64,000 nucleotides of DNA, from positions 9,528,001 through 9,592,000 of the forward strand of contig CM061106.1 of the NCBI GenBank assembly GCA_030770545.1, given 5' to 3'. This stretch comes from Macropodus opercularis (Eukaryota > Chordata > Actinopteri > Anabantiformes > Osphronemidae). The translations under genes were made by a program, and so were the position numbers. Positions 42,180 through 52,808 of this stretch are shown piece after piece. The stretch's first letter is position 1. Each line of letters opens with the position of its first letter. Below the pieces are notes generated by a model that was not told the DNA's origin, ran no database searches, and saw only the letters and a program-made list of their open reading frames with translations.

Positions 42180-43664
42180 AAAAGTTTTCAATTATTTATT
42201 TTGCCCATTTAGGGTTTAGAAATATGAGGAGATTGATACTAATAAGTAATTTTGTAGAGATTAGTTTTATACATTTACTTTTATTGTATTACTGGAACAT
42301 ACATTTGTCAAGGTGGATTTTCTTACTGGAGGCTTTCATGCTCCTGAGGTATGCAGACGGCACCACACTCAACCACACCTATTACAAAACACCACGCCCA
42401 GCACTGCAGAGAATCAACGGCTGGCAGACGATCTGAACGAGTCTTACTGCAGGTTTGAAAGAACACCCATCACCTGCCCTGAATGCCTCCCCACAAAACC
42501 ATTCACTCCGGCAACCAGCCCTGAATGCGTCTACAAAGAACCGTTCACACCATTAAGAGCTCCTGCAACATAACCTGAACACCTCTCCAGTCAAGCACTC
42601 TCACCATTCACACCTCCTGCATCCCCCTCTCTCCCCTCTTCAGTTTGCCTACAGAGCAAACAGGTCTGACAATGCAGTAAATATTACACTGCATTATGTT
42701 CTGCAACACCTAGACAGATCAGGGACTTATGTGAGGATCCTGTTTGTGGACCTCAGCTCGGGCTTCAACACGATCATCACAAACCTCCTCCTGCCCAAAC
42801 TAAATCAGCTCTCCGTGCCCGCCTCCATCTGTCAGTGGATCAACAGCTTCCTGACAGACAGGCAGCAGCTAGTATGGTTGGGAAACTACACATCCAGCAC
42901 CCGTACAGTCAGCACCAGAGCTCCCCAGGGCTGTGTTCTCTCCCCACTGCTCTTCTCCCAGTACTCTAATGATTGCACATCTAAGGACCCCTCTGTCATG
43001 CTCCTGAAGTATGCAGACGGCGCCACACCAATTAGAAGACACCACCGCCCAGCACTGCAGAGAATCAACGTCTGGCAGATGATCTAAACGAGTTTTACTG
43101 CAGGTTTGAAAGAACACCCATCACCTGCCCTGAATGCCTCCCCACAAAACCATTCACACCATTCACAACTCCTGCAACCAGCCCTGTATGCGTCTCCAAA
43201 GAACCGTTCACACCATTAACAGCTCCTGCAACCTAACCTGAACACCTCTCTAGTCAAGCACTCTCACCATTCACTCCCTCTTTGAACTGTTGCCATCTGG
43301 TCGACGCTACAGAGCACTGAGCACTAGAACAACCAGACACCAGTTCCTTCCCTCAGGCAACCCATCTTATGAACAGCTGATAATAACGGCAAACACACCA
43401 CACTTTATATTAATATACACATACACTTTGTTTATCTGACACACATACTTAGTACACACTTAACTTTTGCACATAATTTACATGTACATACATAACTGCA
43501 TATTGTAATATACCTGCCTACAATTGTCATCTGTATATTGGCATTTTTTTTCCTTTCTTTTATTATGTGTTTTATGTTGTGTCTCTGTCATTCTGTTGTA
43601 CTGCAGAGACAAATTCCTCGTATGTGTAAACATACCTGACAATAAACCTCATTCTGATTCTGAC
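42180..43664 (+). mobile_element. L2-type LINE 3' part with internal duplication
   Basis: 42,731-43,087 encodes a reverse-transcriptase segment (ILFVDLSSGFNTIITNLLLP, APQGCVLSPLLFSQYSNDC, LLKYADG). The element ends with AATAAACCTCATTCTGATTC and an ATTCTG repeat, the tail typical of L2-like LINEs. The block holding YADG and the CRFERTPITCPECLP linker occurs twice, at about 42,338-42,600 and 43,003-43,270. The polymerase motif is YADG, not YADD, and stops interrupt the frame, so it is inactive. Confidence 0.85.
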
Positions 43665-44740
43665 AGAAAGAGAGAAACACAACTAGGAGAGAACAGAGAC
43701 AAAGTTAGTCACATGTGGACATGGAGGCATGTTAGTGGATGGAATAGATAGAAAACCAGAGGAGCTCAGTGAATGAAGGAGGTTCCAGCATCTAAGCCTG
43801 TAGCAGCTGAACTAAGAGATGGATCAGAGAAACCAGAACCATCTGGAACCATCAGCTTTGTCAGAAAGGAAGGTTTCAGCCTAGTTTTAAAGCAGAGAGG
43901 GCGTCTGCTGCTAGAACCTGAACTGGAAGCTGGTAGTCAGCCTGGATCTCCTGATGCCACTCACTTCCTAATTACATTGTTATTACCATATTTTAGGCTA
44001 CGGCTGATTTAAAAAGCTAGTTAAGAAATATCATAAGGTTATGATGCTGTACAGATTCAATACGAGATTAACCTTCTGTTGCCTAAACTGTAAATTTAAA
44101 GTTTTTGCCAGGGGGGATGTATTGTGTATTAATGGATTGTGTATATGTGTGTGTGTGTGTGTAGGCTGTATAAGGGAGGTGCTGTATAAATGTACAATTT
44201 ATTTTGACAGAATTTCTGTACATACCATATCCTTGTAAAGCACATAAAATAAACAAAAATAAACAGTTCAGGAGTGACCATCAAGCTTGTTTCTGTTGGT
44301 GTAAAATTGCAAACATGTATACCGCCGTCTGCTGCCAAAAAGATTTTATTCTTTTGCCTTGTACTTTGAAGAGGTTGACATATGTAATTGTCAGAGGATT
44401 TAGCTGTTCTCCAAACAGTGGGAGCTGGTTGTAGGAGGGGTTAATCACAAGAACAGGAGCACTCATAGACATTGAGATTAATCAGTGAAATAGGCGTGAA
44501 ATATAATGTGAACTACTCTCCCCTCCTGCCGCACGCAGCACACACCACTCCACCACTGGCCAAGGAAACTGTGTGAGGAGCCTTTGGTAGCAACTGTAAT
44601 GACGAAGCACTGGTTATTTCGGGGAGTAATTGGGACGATCTGTTTTCTACTACTTTGGACTGTTCTAGTTCATGTGTGATTGGATCGAGTCACTTTGAAT
44701 TTTTTGGTGGAGAAAAACAAGTGCGGAGAATATTAGCATG
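43665..44740. other. Intergenic with repeat-like sequence
   Basis: 43,700-43,960 (GAGGAGCTCAGTGAATGAAG and following) has the look of a fish interspersed repeat, but I cannot name it. A GT run lies at 44,146-44,162. No gene is supported. Confidence 0.4.
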
Positions 44741-45110
44741 GGAGCTAAGCGACGCTTTTTACGCCGTCCCGCGAGACCGAAAGCGGCGCAAAAAACGCCG
44801 CTGTGAACCGCTCATAACACCGTATTGGACGGCGCTTATTGGACACCGTCCAAAGCGGCGTCTTGTAGCGTTTTTGCGACGTTTTTTACGGCGTTTTGCC
44901 AGGCGACGGCGTCGGAAACGTCGTCCTAGCAACCATGCTGCCGTCCAATCCGCCGTCGCAGCTGTGATGACGCGGTAGGAAGTGACGTATTCTGATACAA
45001 ATGGCGTGCCATAGTTACCGGACGCAGGTCGTCTCTTCTCCTGCAGCCGCAGCTGAAAAGGCGACGTCACAACCGTTTGGTCCAGAAACGGCGCGACAGC
45101 AAAACTAGTG
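44741..45110. other. CpG-dense, palindrome-rich block
   Basis: GC-rich against an AT-rich background, full of GACGGCG, AGCGGCG and AAAAAACGCCGC words on both strands. The Arg-rich frame that crosses it (44,655-44,978) is a by-product of these CpG words. It may be the end of a DNA transposon or MITE, or a CpG island next to the duplication breakpoint. Confidence 0.5.
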
Positions 45111-46444
45111 GATGAAAGTACATCTCATCCATATGGTTTAGTGGTTTAGCTCTACCATTGAAATGAATGGAAACCAGTTTAGGGCGTTTTAGCTAAACAA
45201 CCGCCGGCAACAATACATGACACAAGTTGCACCTGCTTATTAAAGCTTGTCCACACACAGCAAGACTGACATTTACAATCAGAAAACTCATTTACTAACC
45301 TCAAAAAGAACCTAATAAGACAAGAATTAAAGCAAAGCATCACTAGAAGTTACGTATGAGGCAGGATTCAAACCTGGACAGGGAAAACCCAATGGATCGT
45401 CTGATTTCTCTGATCCCCTGGTTCCATTAGCACAGATTCATCACGTGTTGCAAACACAACTGACGTCTAATGGCGAAAGTCGTTTTTCCTGGTAGGAATC
45501 TAACCTGGGCTGTGGCTGTGATATCAGCTCACAGATTCTATTTGTGCAGAAACCTTGTTCCTACTTGTTTTTGTATTGTATTGGTATGAAGACCACTGGT
45601 TTTCCATAATCCAGTTACACAGTTACATGTCAGAGAGGTTGGTCTAGTGCAGACGAAATCATCTACCTGGAGAAACAGGGTTTGTCTGATCCCCTGGTTC
45701 CATTAGAGGAAACAGGTTTGGTCTTTTCATAATAATTGACAAACCAGCCTAAAACTGACTTTAATCTGTTTCCTTGACTGCAGGCAAACACACGTTTGTC
45801 ACCTGCTGACAAACTGCTTGAGATAATGTAAAGTACACAAATATTCAAACCAACTAGAAACAGCAGTGATTCTACCTGGTGTTTCCTCTTCAGGTGAAGA
45901 AGTGTGAGTCTCTGCTTTGCCTCGGTTCCTGCAGAACTAGTTGACCTCCGATGTCCAGGTTCTCACAGTGTTGACTGGAAAATGCTAAGTGACTGCACAG
46001 CGTCTGTACAGGTCAATGTCCCGGCCTGACGGCTGCTTTGTGGCTCAGGTCCAGTTCAAAGAGCTCACAGTTCATAAACTATCTCAGAGCTCCGTTAAGA
46101 GTGAGACATAGCTGGATAGTAATTAACAAGAGTATGGCAACCATAACAAGACAAAATAGAGCAAACATGGTTTGACTGGATGTAGCTAATAAACGTGAGC
46201 TAGACATAACGTGATGAGGCTTAACATGACGACATGTTCACTAACAAATGTGAGCAAGGTAGCAAAGCACCACTTAGAAGCGTGACATGGCTGTTAAGCT
46301 GTGCAGACATGAGCAGGTTACTATGACAAAGCACAATTTCTGTATCACTGTTCATGTAATAAAAAGTGCTTCACTGATAAATAAAACGAAAATTATACAT
46401 AAACCAGCAGTAAACATTTACTGCAACAGCAACGTCACTGATGT

Positions 46445-46937
46445 AATACAGACATAGAGCAAACTATATTCAAACATACATAAACTATATTCAAACGTAC
46501 ATGAATTAAAACAAACATAAACTATATTCAAACGTACATAAATTAAAACAAACATAAACTATATTCAAACTTACATAAACTATATTCAGACGTTCATAAA
46601 CTAAAACGAACATAAACTATATTCAAACGTTCATAAACTAAAACGAACGTAAACTATATTCAAACGTACATGAATTAAAACAAACAAACTATATTCAAAC
46701 GTTCATAAACTAAACCGAACGTAAACTATATTCAAACGTTCATAAACTAAAACGAACATAAACTATATTCAAATGTACATGAATTAAAACAAACATAAAC
46801 TATATTCAAACGTTCATAAACTAAAACGAACGTAAACTATATTGAAACATTCATAAACTAAAACAAACATAAACTATATTCAAACGTTCATAAACTAAAA
46901 CGAACATAAACTATATTCAAACGTAAATAAACTATTT
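46445..46937. repeat. AT-rich 37-bp minisatellite, right arm (expanded)
   Basis: Around a dozen copies of AAACTATATTCAAACGTTCA with TAAACTAAAACGAACAT, plus variants reading ACGTACATGAATTAAAACAA that are absent from the left arm. About 490 bp against about 200 bp on the left. Confidence 0.93.
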
Positions 46938-47535
46938 TCATGTTCATTTTCAGGATTGATTTTATTTATGTATTAACCACTATATACTCATTTTAGAATA
47001 AAGAGTTTCTTCTTCCGCTAATTTGATGGATGTTGGATTATTGAGAGGAAGGAAGCGTCTGAGCTGCAGACTCGTCCTGTCACGTACTGGTTCTACAGTA
47101 TAAATATATAAACATAGAAAAACAAGGAAATAGAAGCAGAGGGTGTTAATTCTAAATGAATTCTACAATTATCTTTGGCAAGTAAAGAGTAGTGTCTTTG
47201 TCAGAGATCTTCCATCTAAGAAGAATTCAAATTTCAGAATTCAGACACATCAATAAGGTTTGAGGGGGAACGTGTTGTCACAAACAGATACAAAGTGAGA
47301 CACTAACAAAACATACAAACAAAAACAGGTGAAAACATTTCCAGATGATTCACACTAGTAAAGGTTTTGTCCTGTGAACCTGTGTTGCTTTTTTTAAACC
47401 TTCTCCAGATCTTTATCTTCAGTGTGAAACTGCTGATGCTGTGCTGTGGGATTTGACAAATGTTTATTCAGTGTGAATACGTTGCTGCTTTGTTAGACTG
47501 GAAGAGTAAGAAAACATTTTTGCACACTGATCACA

Positions 47536-48806
47536 TCACTGAGGTTTCTCCCTAGTGTGAACACGTCGGTGTGTCCGTAAGGTACTGAGACGAGAGAACG
47601 CTTTTCCACACGTTTCACACCAGTGAGGTTTCTCTCCAGTGTGAACACGTTGGTGTGTCCATAAGTGGCTGTGCTGAGAGAATGCTTTTCCACACATTTC
47701 ACACCTGTGAGGTTTCTCTCCAGTGTGAAGACGTTGGTGTGTCTGTAAGTTGCTGAGCTGAGAGAACGCTTTTCCACACGTTTCACACCAGTGAGGTTTC
47801 TCTCCAGTGTGAACACGTTGGTGTGTCTGTAAGCTGCTGAGCTGAGAGAATGCTTTTCCACACATTTCACACCTGTGAGGTTTCTCTCCAGTGTGAAGAC
47901 GTTGGTGTCTCTGTAAGTTGCTGAGGTTAGAGAATGCTTTTCCACACGTTTCACACCAGTGAGGTTTCTCTCCAGTGTGAACACGTTGGTGTGTCCGTAA
48001 GGTACTGAGATGACAGAATGCTTTTCCACACGTTTCACACCTGTGAGGTTTCTCTCCAGTGTGAACACGTTGGTGTCTCAGTAAGCTACTGAGCTGAGAG
48101 AACGCTTTTCCACACTGTTCACATGAGTGAGGTTTCTCTCCAGTGTGAATACGATAGTGGAATTTCAAATTCCGTGACGTGTGGAAAGCTGCTCCACAGT
48201 CGTTGCAGGTGTACGGTCTTTCTCCTGTATGAATCTGCTGATGGGTCTTTAGGCTACTTCCTGTAGTGAAAGCTTTTCCACACTGGTCACAGCTGTATGA
48301 TTTATCTCCAGAGTGAACCTTCTGATGCTTCTTTAGCTCTGATGGTCTGGTGAAGGCTTGGTCACATTGCTGACAGAGATGCAGCCTTGCAGTCCTTCTC
48401 CCTCTCGGTTTCTAAAGTGACAGATATAAAAGAGGAGAAAATTAAATCTCATGATGGCACAAATAGCTACAATACAAAAAGACAGCAAGGTCCCCAGAAC
48501 TTGTGTTGCTTACACTGTTATACATTTATTGAGACTAAATCTACTGCTTCACATCTTCCTGCTGTTCAGCTCAAACCTGACAGGAGGTGAACATCGAGAG
48601 CTGTAGATCTGGACGCTTTTACTGGGGAACTCATCAGCACCAACCTGTTGATCGGTGGTTCCAGTGTAGTCGTTGTTCTGCTGCTCCTCCTTAATTTCGC
48701 TAGTGGACCGGTCCTGCTCGGTTAAACCCGTGTCCTGTTGCTCTGTATCCCTCTTGGACTGGCCATAGACTTCCTCTGCTTTCAGTTCACCTTTGTACTG
48801 ATCCAT
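47536..48806 (-). CDS. C2H2 zinc-finger protein, ten fingers (right arm copy)
   Basis: Paralogue of the left-arm gene. Exon 1 is 48806-48645 (54 residues starting MDQYKGELKAEEVYGQSK); exon 2 is 48411-47536 (291 residues), phase 0, with CACTTTAG acceptor and GTTGGT donor as in the partner. The total is 345 residues. Ten fingers follow; those after finger 4 have helices FCHLSTLRTH, FSNLSNLQRH, FSQLSSLQTH, FSQLSNLQTH, FSQHSHLWTH and FSRLSTLRTH, so the base-contacting positions -1, 3 and 6 vary while the TGEKPH linkers do not. Exon 2 is longer than the partner by exactly 252 bp, three 84-bp finger units. The frame ends at TGA where an eleventh finger (CDQCAKMFSYSSS) should begin. No KRAB, SCAN or BTB domain is visible. 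Probably a nuclear DNA-binding protein; target unknown. Confidence 0.9.
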
Positions 48807-48829
48807 TTTGGTCCTGGTCACTGCGGAGG

Positions 48830-49490
48830 GAAATTATGAGGAAACTAATGAACAGACCAAAAGTCAAGTTATCTGAATCCTCCACAGACAGCACAGTAAT
48901 GCTGTGAAGTGTAGCTGTGCAGTTCCTATTGTTCCTAAATCACCGCATCTGGACCCACATAACCAGAGACCAGTCGCTTTTCTTTATTTTGAAAACAAAG
49001 GATCACAGCAAGGCTGACATGACAAAAACTAAATCAGATAATCTCCTGAAAGAAGACTTGCACAAAGAAAACACAATGTAGCAAATTGGAAAAAACTAAA
49101 CCACTGCAGAGCAGGTTTAGCAATTAGCCTGGACAACTTTGTAAAAACACTTAATTCCTCGAGCAACAAATCGAGCTGGAGGTCGGGGCAATGGAAGACA
49201 CACTAGCAAGTTGCAGACACAGGTATAAATAGACACAGTTAACCAGGGAAATGTGCCCTGAACACAAGGAAGGAAAATCAAAACCCCAAAGGAGGAGAAT
49301 TGTAACAGTTTTGAGTTAAAAAGTCAATTTACTACTGCTTTTACCCAAGTCTATCCCAGCTGTCTATGGGCGAGAGGCAGGGTTCACCTGGACAGGTTGC
49401 TAATCTCTCATGTGGCCCCTGTTGCATTTTATGAGGCTGAACCGTGTTTTTATTTCATTTCTACGCAGACAACAAAAATAATTTCAACTG
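48830..49490. other. Right-arm intergenic sequence
   Basis: 48,880-48,955 matches the left arm around its solo LTR and gives the empty insertion site. 48,960-49,480 has no clear counterpart on the left. No gene is supported. Confidence 0.5.
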
Positions 49491-49899
49491 GAAGACGGTG
49501 GTTGTTCTTGCTTCAATCGCAAATACGATGCAACGCAGATCACTTGGTTGACGCTCAGAGGGAGAAGAGCGGCAGCCAGCTACATATCCACACAGCTCCT
49601 CCTTCCACCTCCACCGCTGTGCTGGAGATCAGCAGCACTGCAGGAATCCATGTGATTCACACATTCAGGTCAGCACATCCTGCCTCAAACCACCTGTTCA
49701 ACAAAAGCCACAATGATGCTTCCCCTTGTTTGTTTCTTGCAGTCATTAAAAAAAACATTTCCTCAGATGAATGAGAATCTTCACAGACTTATTTCCTCTG
49801 AGTTTCCCTAATAACTGTTTTTCCATTGGCACATTTCGTTTCTTCAACATATCACCTTTGCCACCTGCAGTGAAAACACACTAGACAGAGAGTTAACCA

Positions 49900-50725
49900 A
49901 CAGACAGGGATGTGCAGAGCCTTCCCTCGTGCACATGTAGAAAGACAGTGCTCTTCAGAAGCAAATCTCCCTGATGCCCTGAACAACTTCTACGCTCGCT
50001 TTGAAGACCTGAGCATCACAACCGCACCAAGTTTCCCCTTTCTTCTGATGAGCCTGTCTGCAGTGTCACAGCAGCTGAGGTGAGGTCCACCCTGCAGCGA
50101 GCGAAGCCCGTAAAGCAGCAGGTCCTGATGGGATTTCAGTCCTGAAGGACTGTGTCCACCAGCTCACAGAGGCACTAAAGGACATTTTAACACCACCGTG
50201 GCTGAAACCCACAGTAATCACCCCTGTTTTAAACCCCATCAGGGTCCTGTCTCCATGACTACCGGCCAATCGCACTGACCCCCATAATCATGAAGTGTGT
50301 TGAGAGGCTGGTAATGACACATAAACAGGGAAATTGATCTACGCAATCTACACAACCAGGAAGAACCGGTCCTCAGCAGACGCCATCTCAGCTGTCACCC
50401 ACAAGGCCCTGACACATCTGGAGAACAAGTGCTCGTATGTCAGGCTGCTTTTCCTGGATTCAGCTCAGCCTTCAATACAATCATCCACAGATACTAGTCA
50501 CAAAACTGTCTGTCCCTGGGCTGTGCTCTCCCCTATGCAACTGGATCCTGGACCAGCATCCAGGCCAGAACAAAAAGGCTGAAGGACAGCTGCTATCCTG
50601 ATGTTGTACTACAGTAAATACTGTCCCTCACATGCTGCTGCTCCTACAACGCTGACCACATCTGCTGAAACTAGGATCATTGATGTCCTCTAAAATTATT
50701 AATGTCCTCTAGGATTATTAATGTC
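49900..50725 (+). mobile_element. LINE fragment, right arm (Rex/CR1-type)
   Basis: Plus-strand counterpart of the left-arm LINE. The linker and reverse-transcriptase blocks are present in broken frames. A deletion joins CGTGCACATGTAGAAAGACA (about 49,938) to sequence that lies 430 bp away in the left arm. It ends with the tail ATTGATGTCCTCTAAAATTA. Confidence 0.8.
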
Positions 50726-51219
50726 CATTGACGAACTGGTGTAAACAAACAACCTCCTCCTCAACATACTGTAGAGGCAAAAACCTGTTGTCGATCAAAG
50801 TTGTCTTTCTGTTGTCTTTAATTCTTGCAAGAAGAGAAACACACAGAGTCAGTGCAAAACTGTTCATTAGCTCAGTCTCAGAGACAGACAGTCTGGAAGG
50901 GACTTATCAGCCCACAACTCAGGGTCAGTCACTGCCTTGAACCAGGAGAAAAGTGTAACAGAAACAAAGTAAATCAAAGTTCTGCTGCCATGGTCTCACC
51001 ATGGCCCCATGCTGTAAAACTATTTTAACTAAACAGTGTCTCCCTAGCTCCCTTTCTCAAGGCAGAAGAGAAGGCTCATTATTCTAAAGTATTTCTGTAA
51101 GCAGGTATATAACTCATTCTATGATTACTTTGCTTAGTACAGATAAAAGAAAATGCATATGAGGATATATCAAATAATATGAATCAAAGTTCTGTCACAA
51201 GGGAAAATACTCATAGTAG
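50726..51219. other. Sequence between two LINE 3' ends
   Basis: No coding or repeat identity that I can support. Confidence 0.4.
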
Positions 51220-51910
51220 AAATTCCATTACAAAGACACAAGGCCAAAGAGATGGTGGTGGACTTTCAGAAGTCTGGCTCCACGCTGTTACCTCTCTATC
51301 GACGGAGCAGCTGTGGAGCTGGTCTCCTGTGTGAAATATTTGGTCGTACAAACCACTAACAACCTCACCTGGAGAAATAAAACCTCCTCCATCATTAAAA
51401 AGCCTCATCAGCGCCTGAACTTCCTAAGGAAGATGCAGAGAGCAGGACTGAGCACCTCCATCCTCACCTCCTTCTCCAGGTGTGTTGTGGAGAGGACACT
51501 GACCTCTTGCTTGTGTAGTACGACAGCTGCACAGAGGAGAAGAAGCAGACGCTGCAGCGTGTGGTGAAGACAGCACCAAAACACTGTCTGCAGCTCACCC
51601 TCACTCTGAGAAACCTACAGAAAGAGATGCAGGAATGAGGCTCAGCATCATGAGACACCACTCACCCTGCACACAAACTGTTCTCCCCCCTCCCCTCAGG
51701 TAGGAGGCTGAGCAGCATCCAGGCCAGAACAAAGAGGCTGAAGGACAACTGCTACCCTGATGCTGTACTACAGTAAATACTGTCCCTCACATGCTGCTGC
51801 TAATAAAACACTGACCATCTGCTGAAACTAGGATCATTGATGTCCTCTAAAATTATTAATGTCATCTAGGATTATTATTGTCCTCTAGGATTATTAATGT
51901 TCTATGCAGG
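51220..51910 (+). mobile_element. Second LINE 3' fragment of the same family
   Basis: The sequence encodes the C-terminal LINE region (LVSCVKYLVVQTTNNLTW, KMQRAGLSTSILTSF) and ends with the same GAAGGACAACTGCTACCCTG and ATTGATGTCC TCTAAAATTA tail as the fragment ending at 50,725. It may be the part missing from that fragment, or an independent copy. Confidence 0.75.
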
Positions 51911-52330
51911 TTGAGAACAATGTTTTGTTCTACATGGTTCATGCTGAAATGACAAAGTCCTCACGTCCTTGAATCCTTGTTTTGGCTGCATTTTAGTTTT
52001 TTCATTCTCGTTTGAAGGAGCTTTTCTTTTGGATAGTTAGGTGAGCTTTTGTTTGTTTCTAATTTTAATTGGTTGTCCTGCTCGGCAGATAATCTGTTTG
52101 TTTTGCATTTTCTTAGTTTAGTTTGTAACCAGCACTACGGTGATTTTCTCTTCACATAATAAACTAAACTATAAACAAGTGAAGCATGCGGTTGTGGGTC
52201 CAAGCTCTGCTCGCTCCGTGTTTGTAGAACCATTTGGCATCAGATGGAACATTCAGCAGCAGAGTGTGTGGATCAAAACTTCAGCCTGAAAACCTTCCAC
52301 ATTCTGTTTTTTACTGGCCAGACTGGTGCG

Positions 52331-52449
52331 TTACTGGTTTGGCTCCAGCACCATGTCGGGGTCAGGTAGGTTAAAACACTCCGTCAGCGTGGATCTCCCA
52401 GCGCTCTCATCCATCTCACTGCACCACCTCATATAACGAGGATTTCTGT
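52331..52449 (-). CDS. Candidate terminal exon, unknown gene
   Basis: After a CGTTTCAG acceptor the minus strand reads 38 codons to TAA: RNPRYMRWCSEMDESAGRST then LTECFNLPDPDMVLEPNQ. The composition is protein-like and the exon is bounded properly, but I cannot name the protein and find no partner exon nearby. It could be the end of a gene lying to the right. Confidence 0.35.
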
Positions 52450-52728
52450 CTGAAACGGTTACGGTGGAGCATCTGTTAAAAAGAACTATATAACAATTAG
52501 AATCAAGCCCTTTGAACCTATTTACCTCAGCTGCTTGTTTGAAATGTCAGTTTTTTTTGTTCAATCACTAACAATGTGCTTACGAATACAAATATATGTG
52601 CATAAAGACAAACAAACTCATAAATCACTGACTATAACACACTGCAGCTTTAGTCAATGAGAAACTTGCTGCAGCTTGTGTCTGTCAACACACAAGTAAT
52701 GGAATGAAAACATCACCCGTCTGCTCTT

Positions 52729-52730
<2 letters not shown>

Positions 52731-52806
<76 letters not shown>
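52731..52806. repeat. (CA)n microsatellite, about 38 repeats
   Basis: An uninterrupted CA run of 76 bp, expected to be highly variable between individuals. Confidence 0.98.

Positions 52807-52808
<2 letters not shown>

Larger units (their letters stand above)
45125..50715 (-). repeat. Right arm of large inverted duplication (partner 21,500-27,375)
   Basis: Starts CATCCATATGGTTTAGTGG and repeats, on the opposite strand, the tail, minisatellite, zinc-finger gene, CpG block and LINE of the left arm. It lacks the left arm's solo LTR and about 430 bp of its LINE. Confidence 0.93.

Noticed and set aside
44655..44978. Arg-rich 107-codon frame
   Set aside because: The arginines come from CpG-rich GCGGCG/CGCCGT words in a palindromic block; the frame has no start context or homology.
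47493..48068. 191-codon frame repeating RNLTGVKRVEK on the zinc-finger strand
   Set aside because: It is the zinc-finger repeat read in the wrong frame; the 84-bp unit keeps a second frame open.
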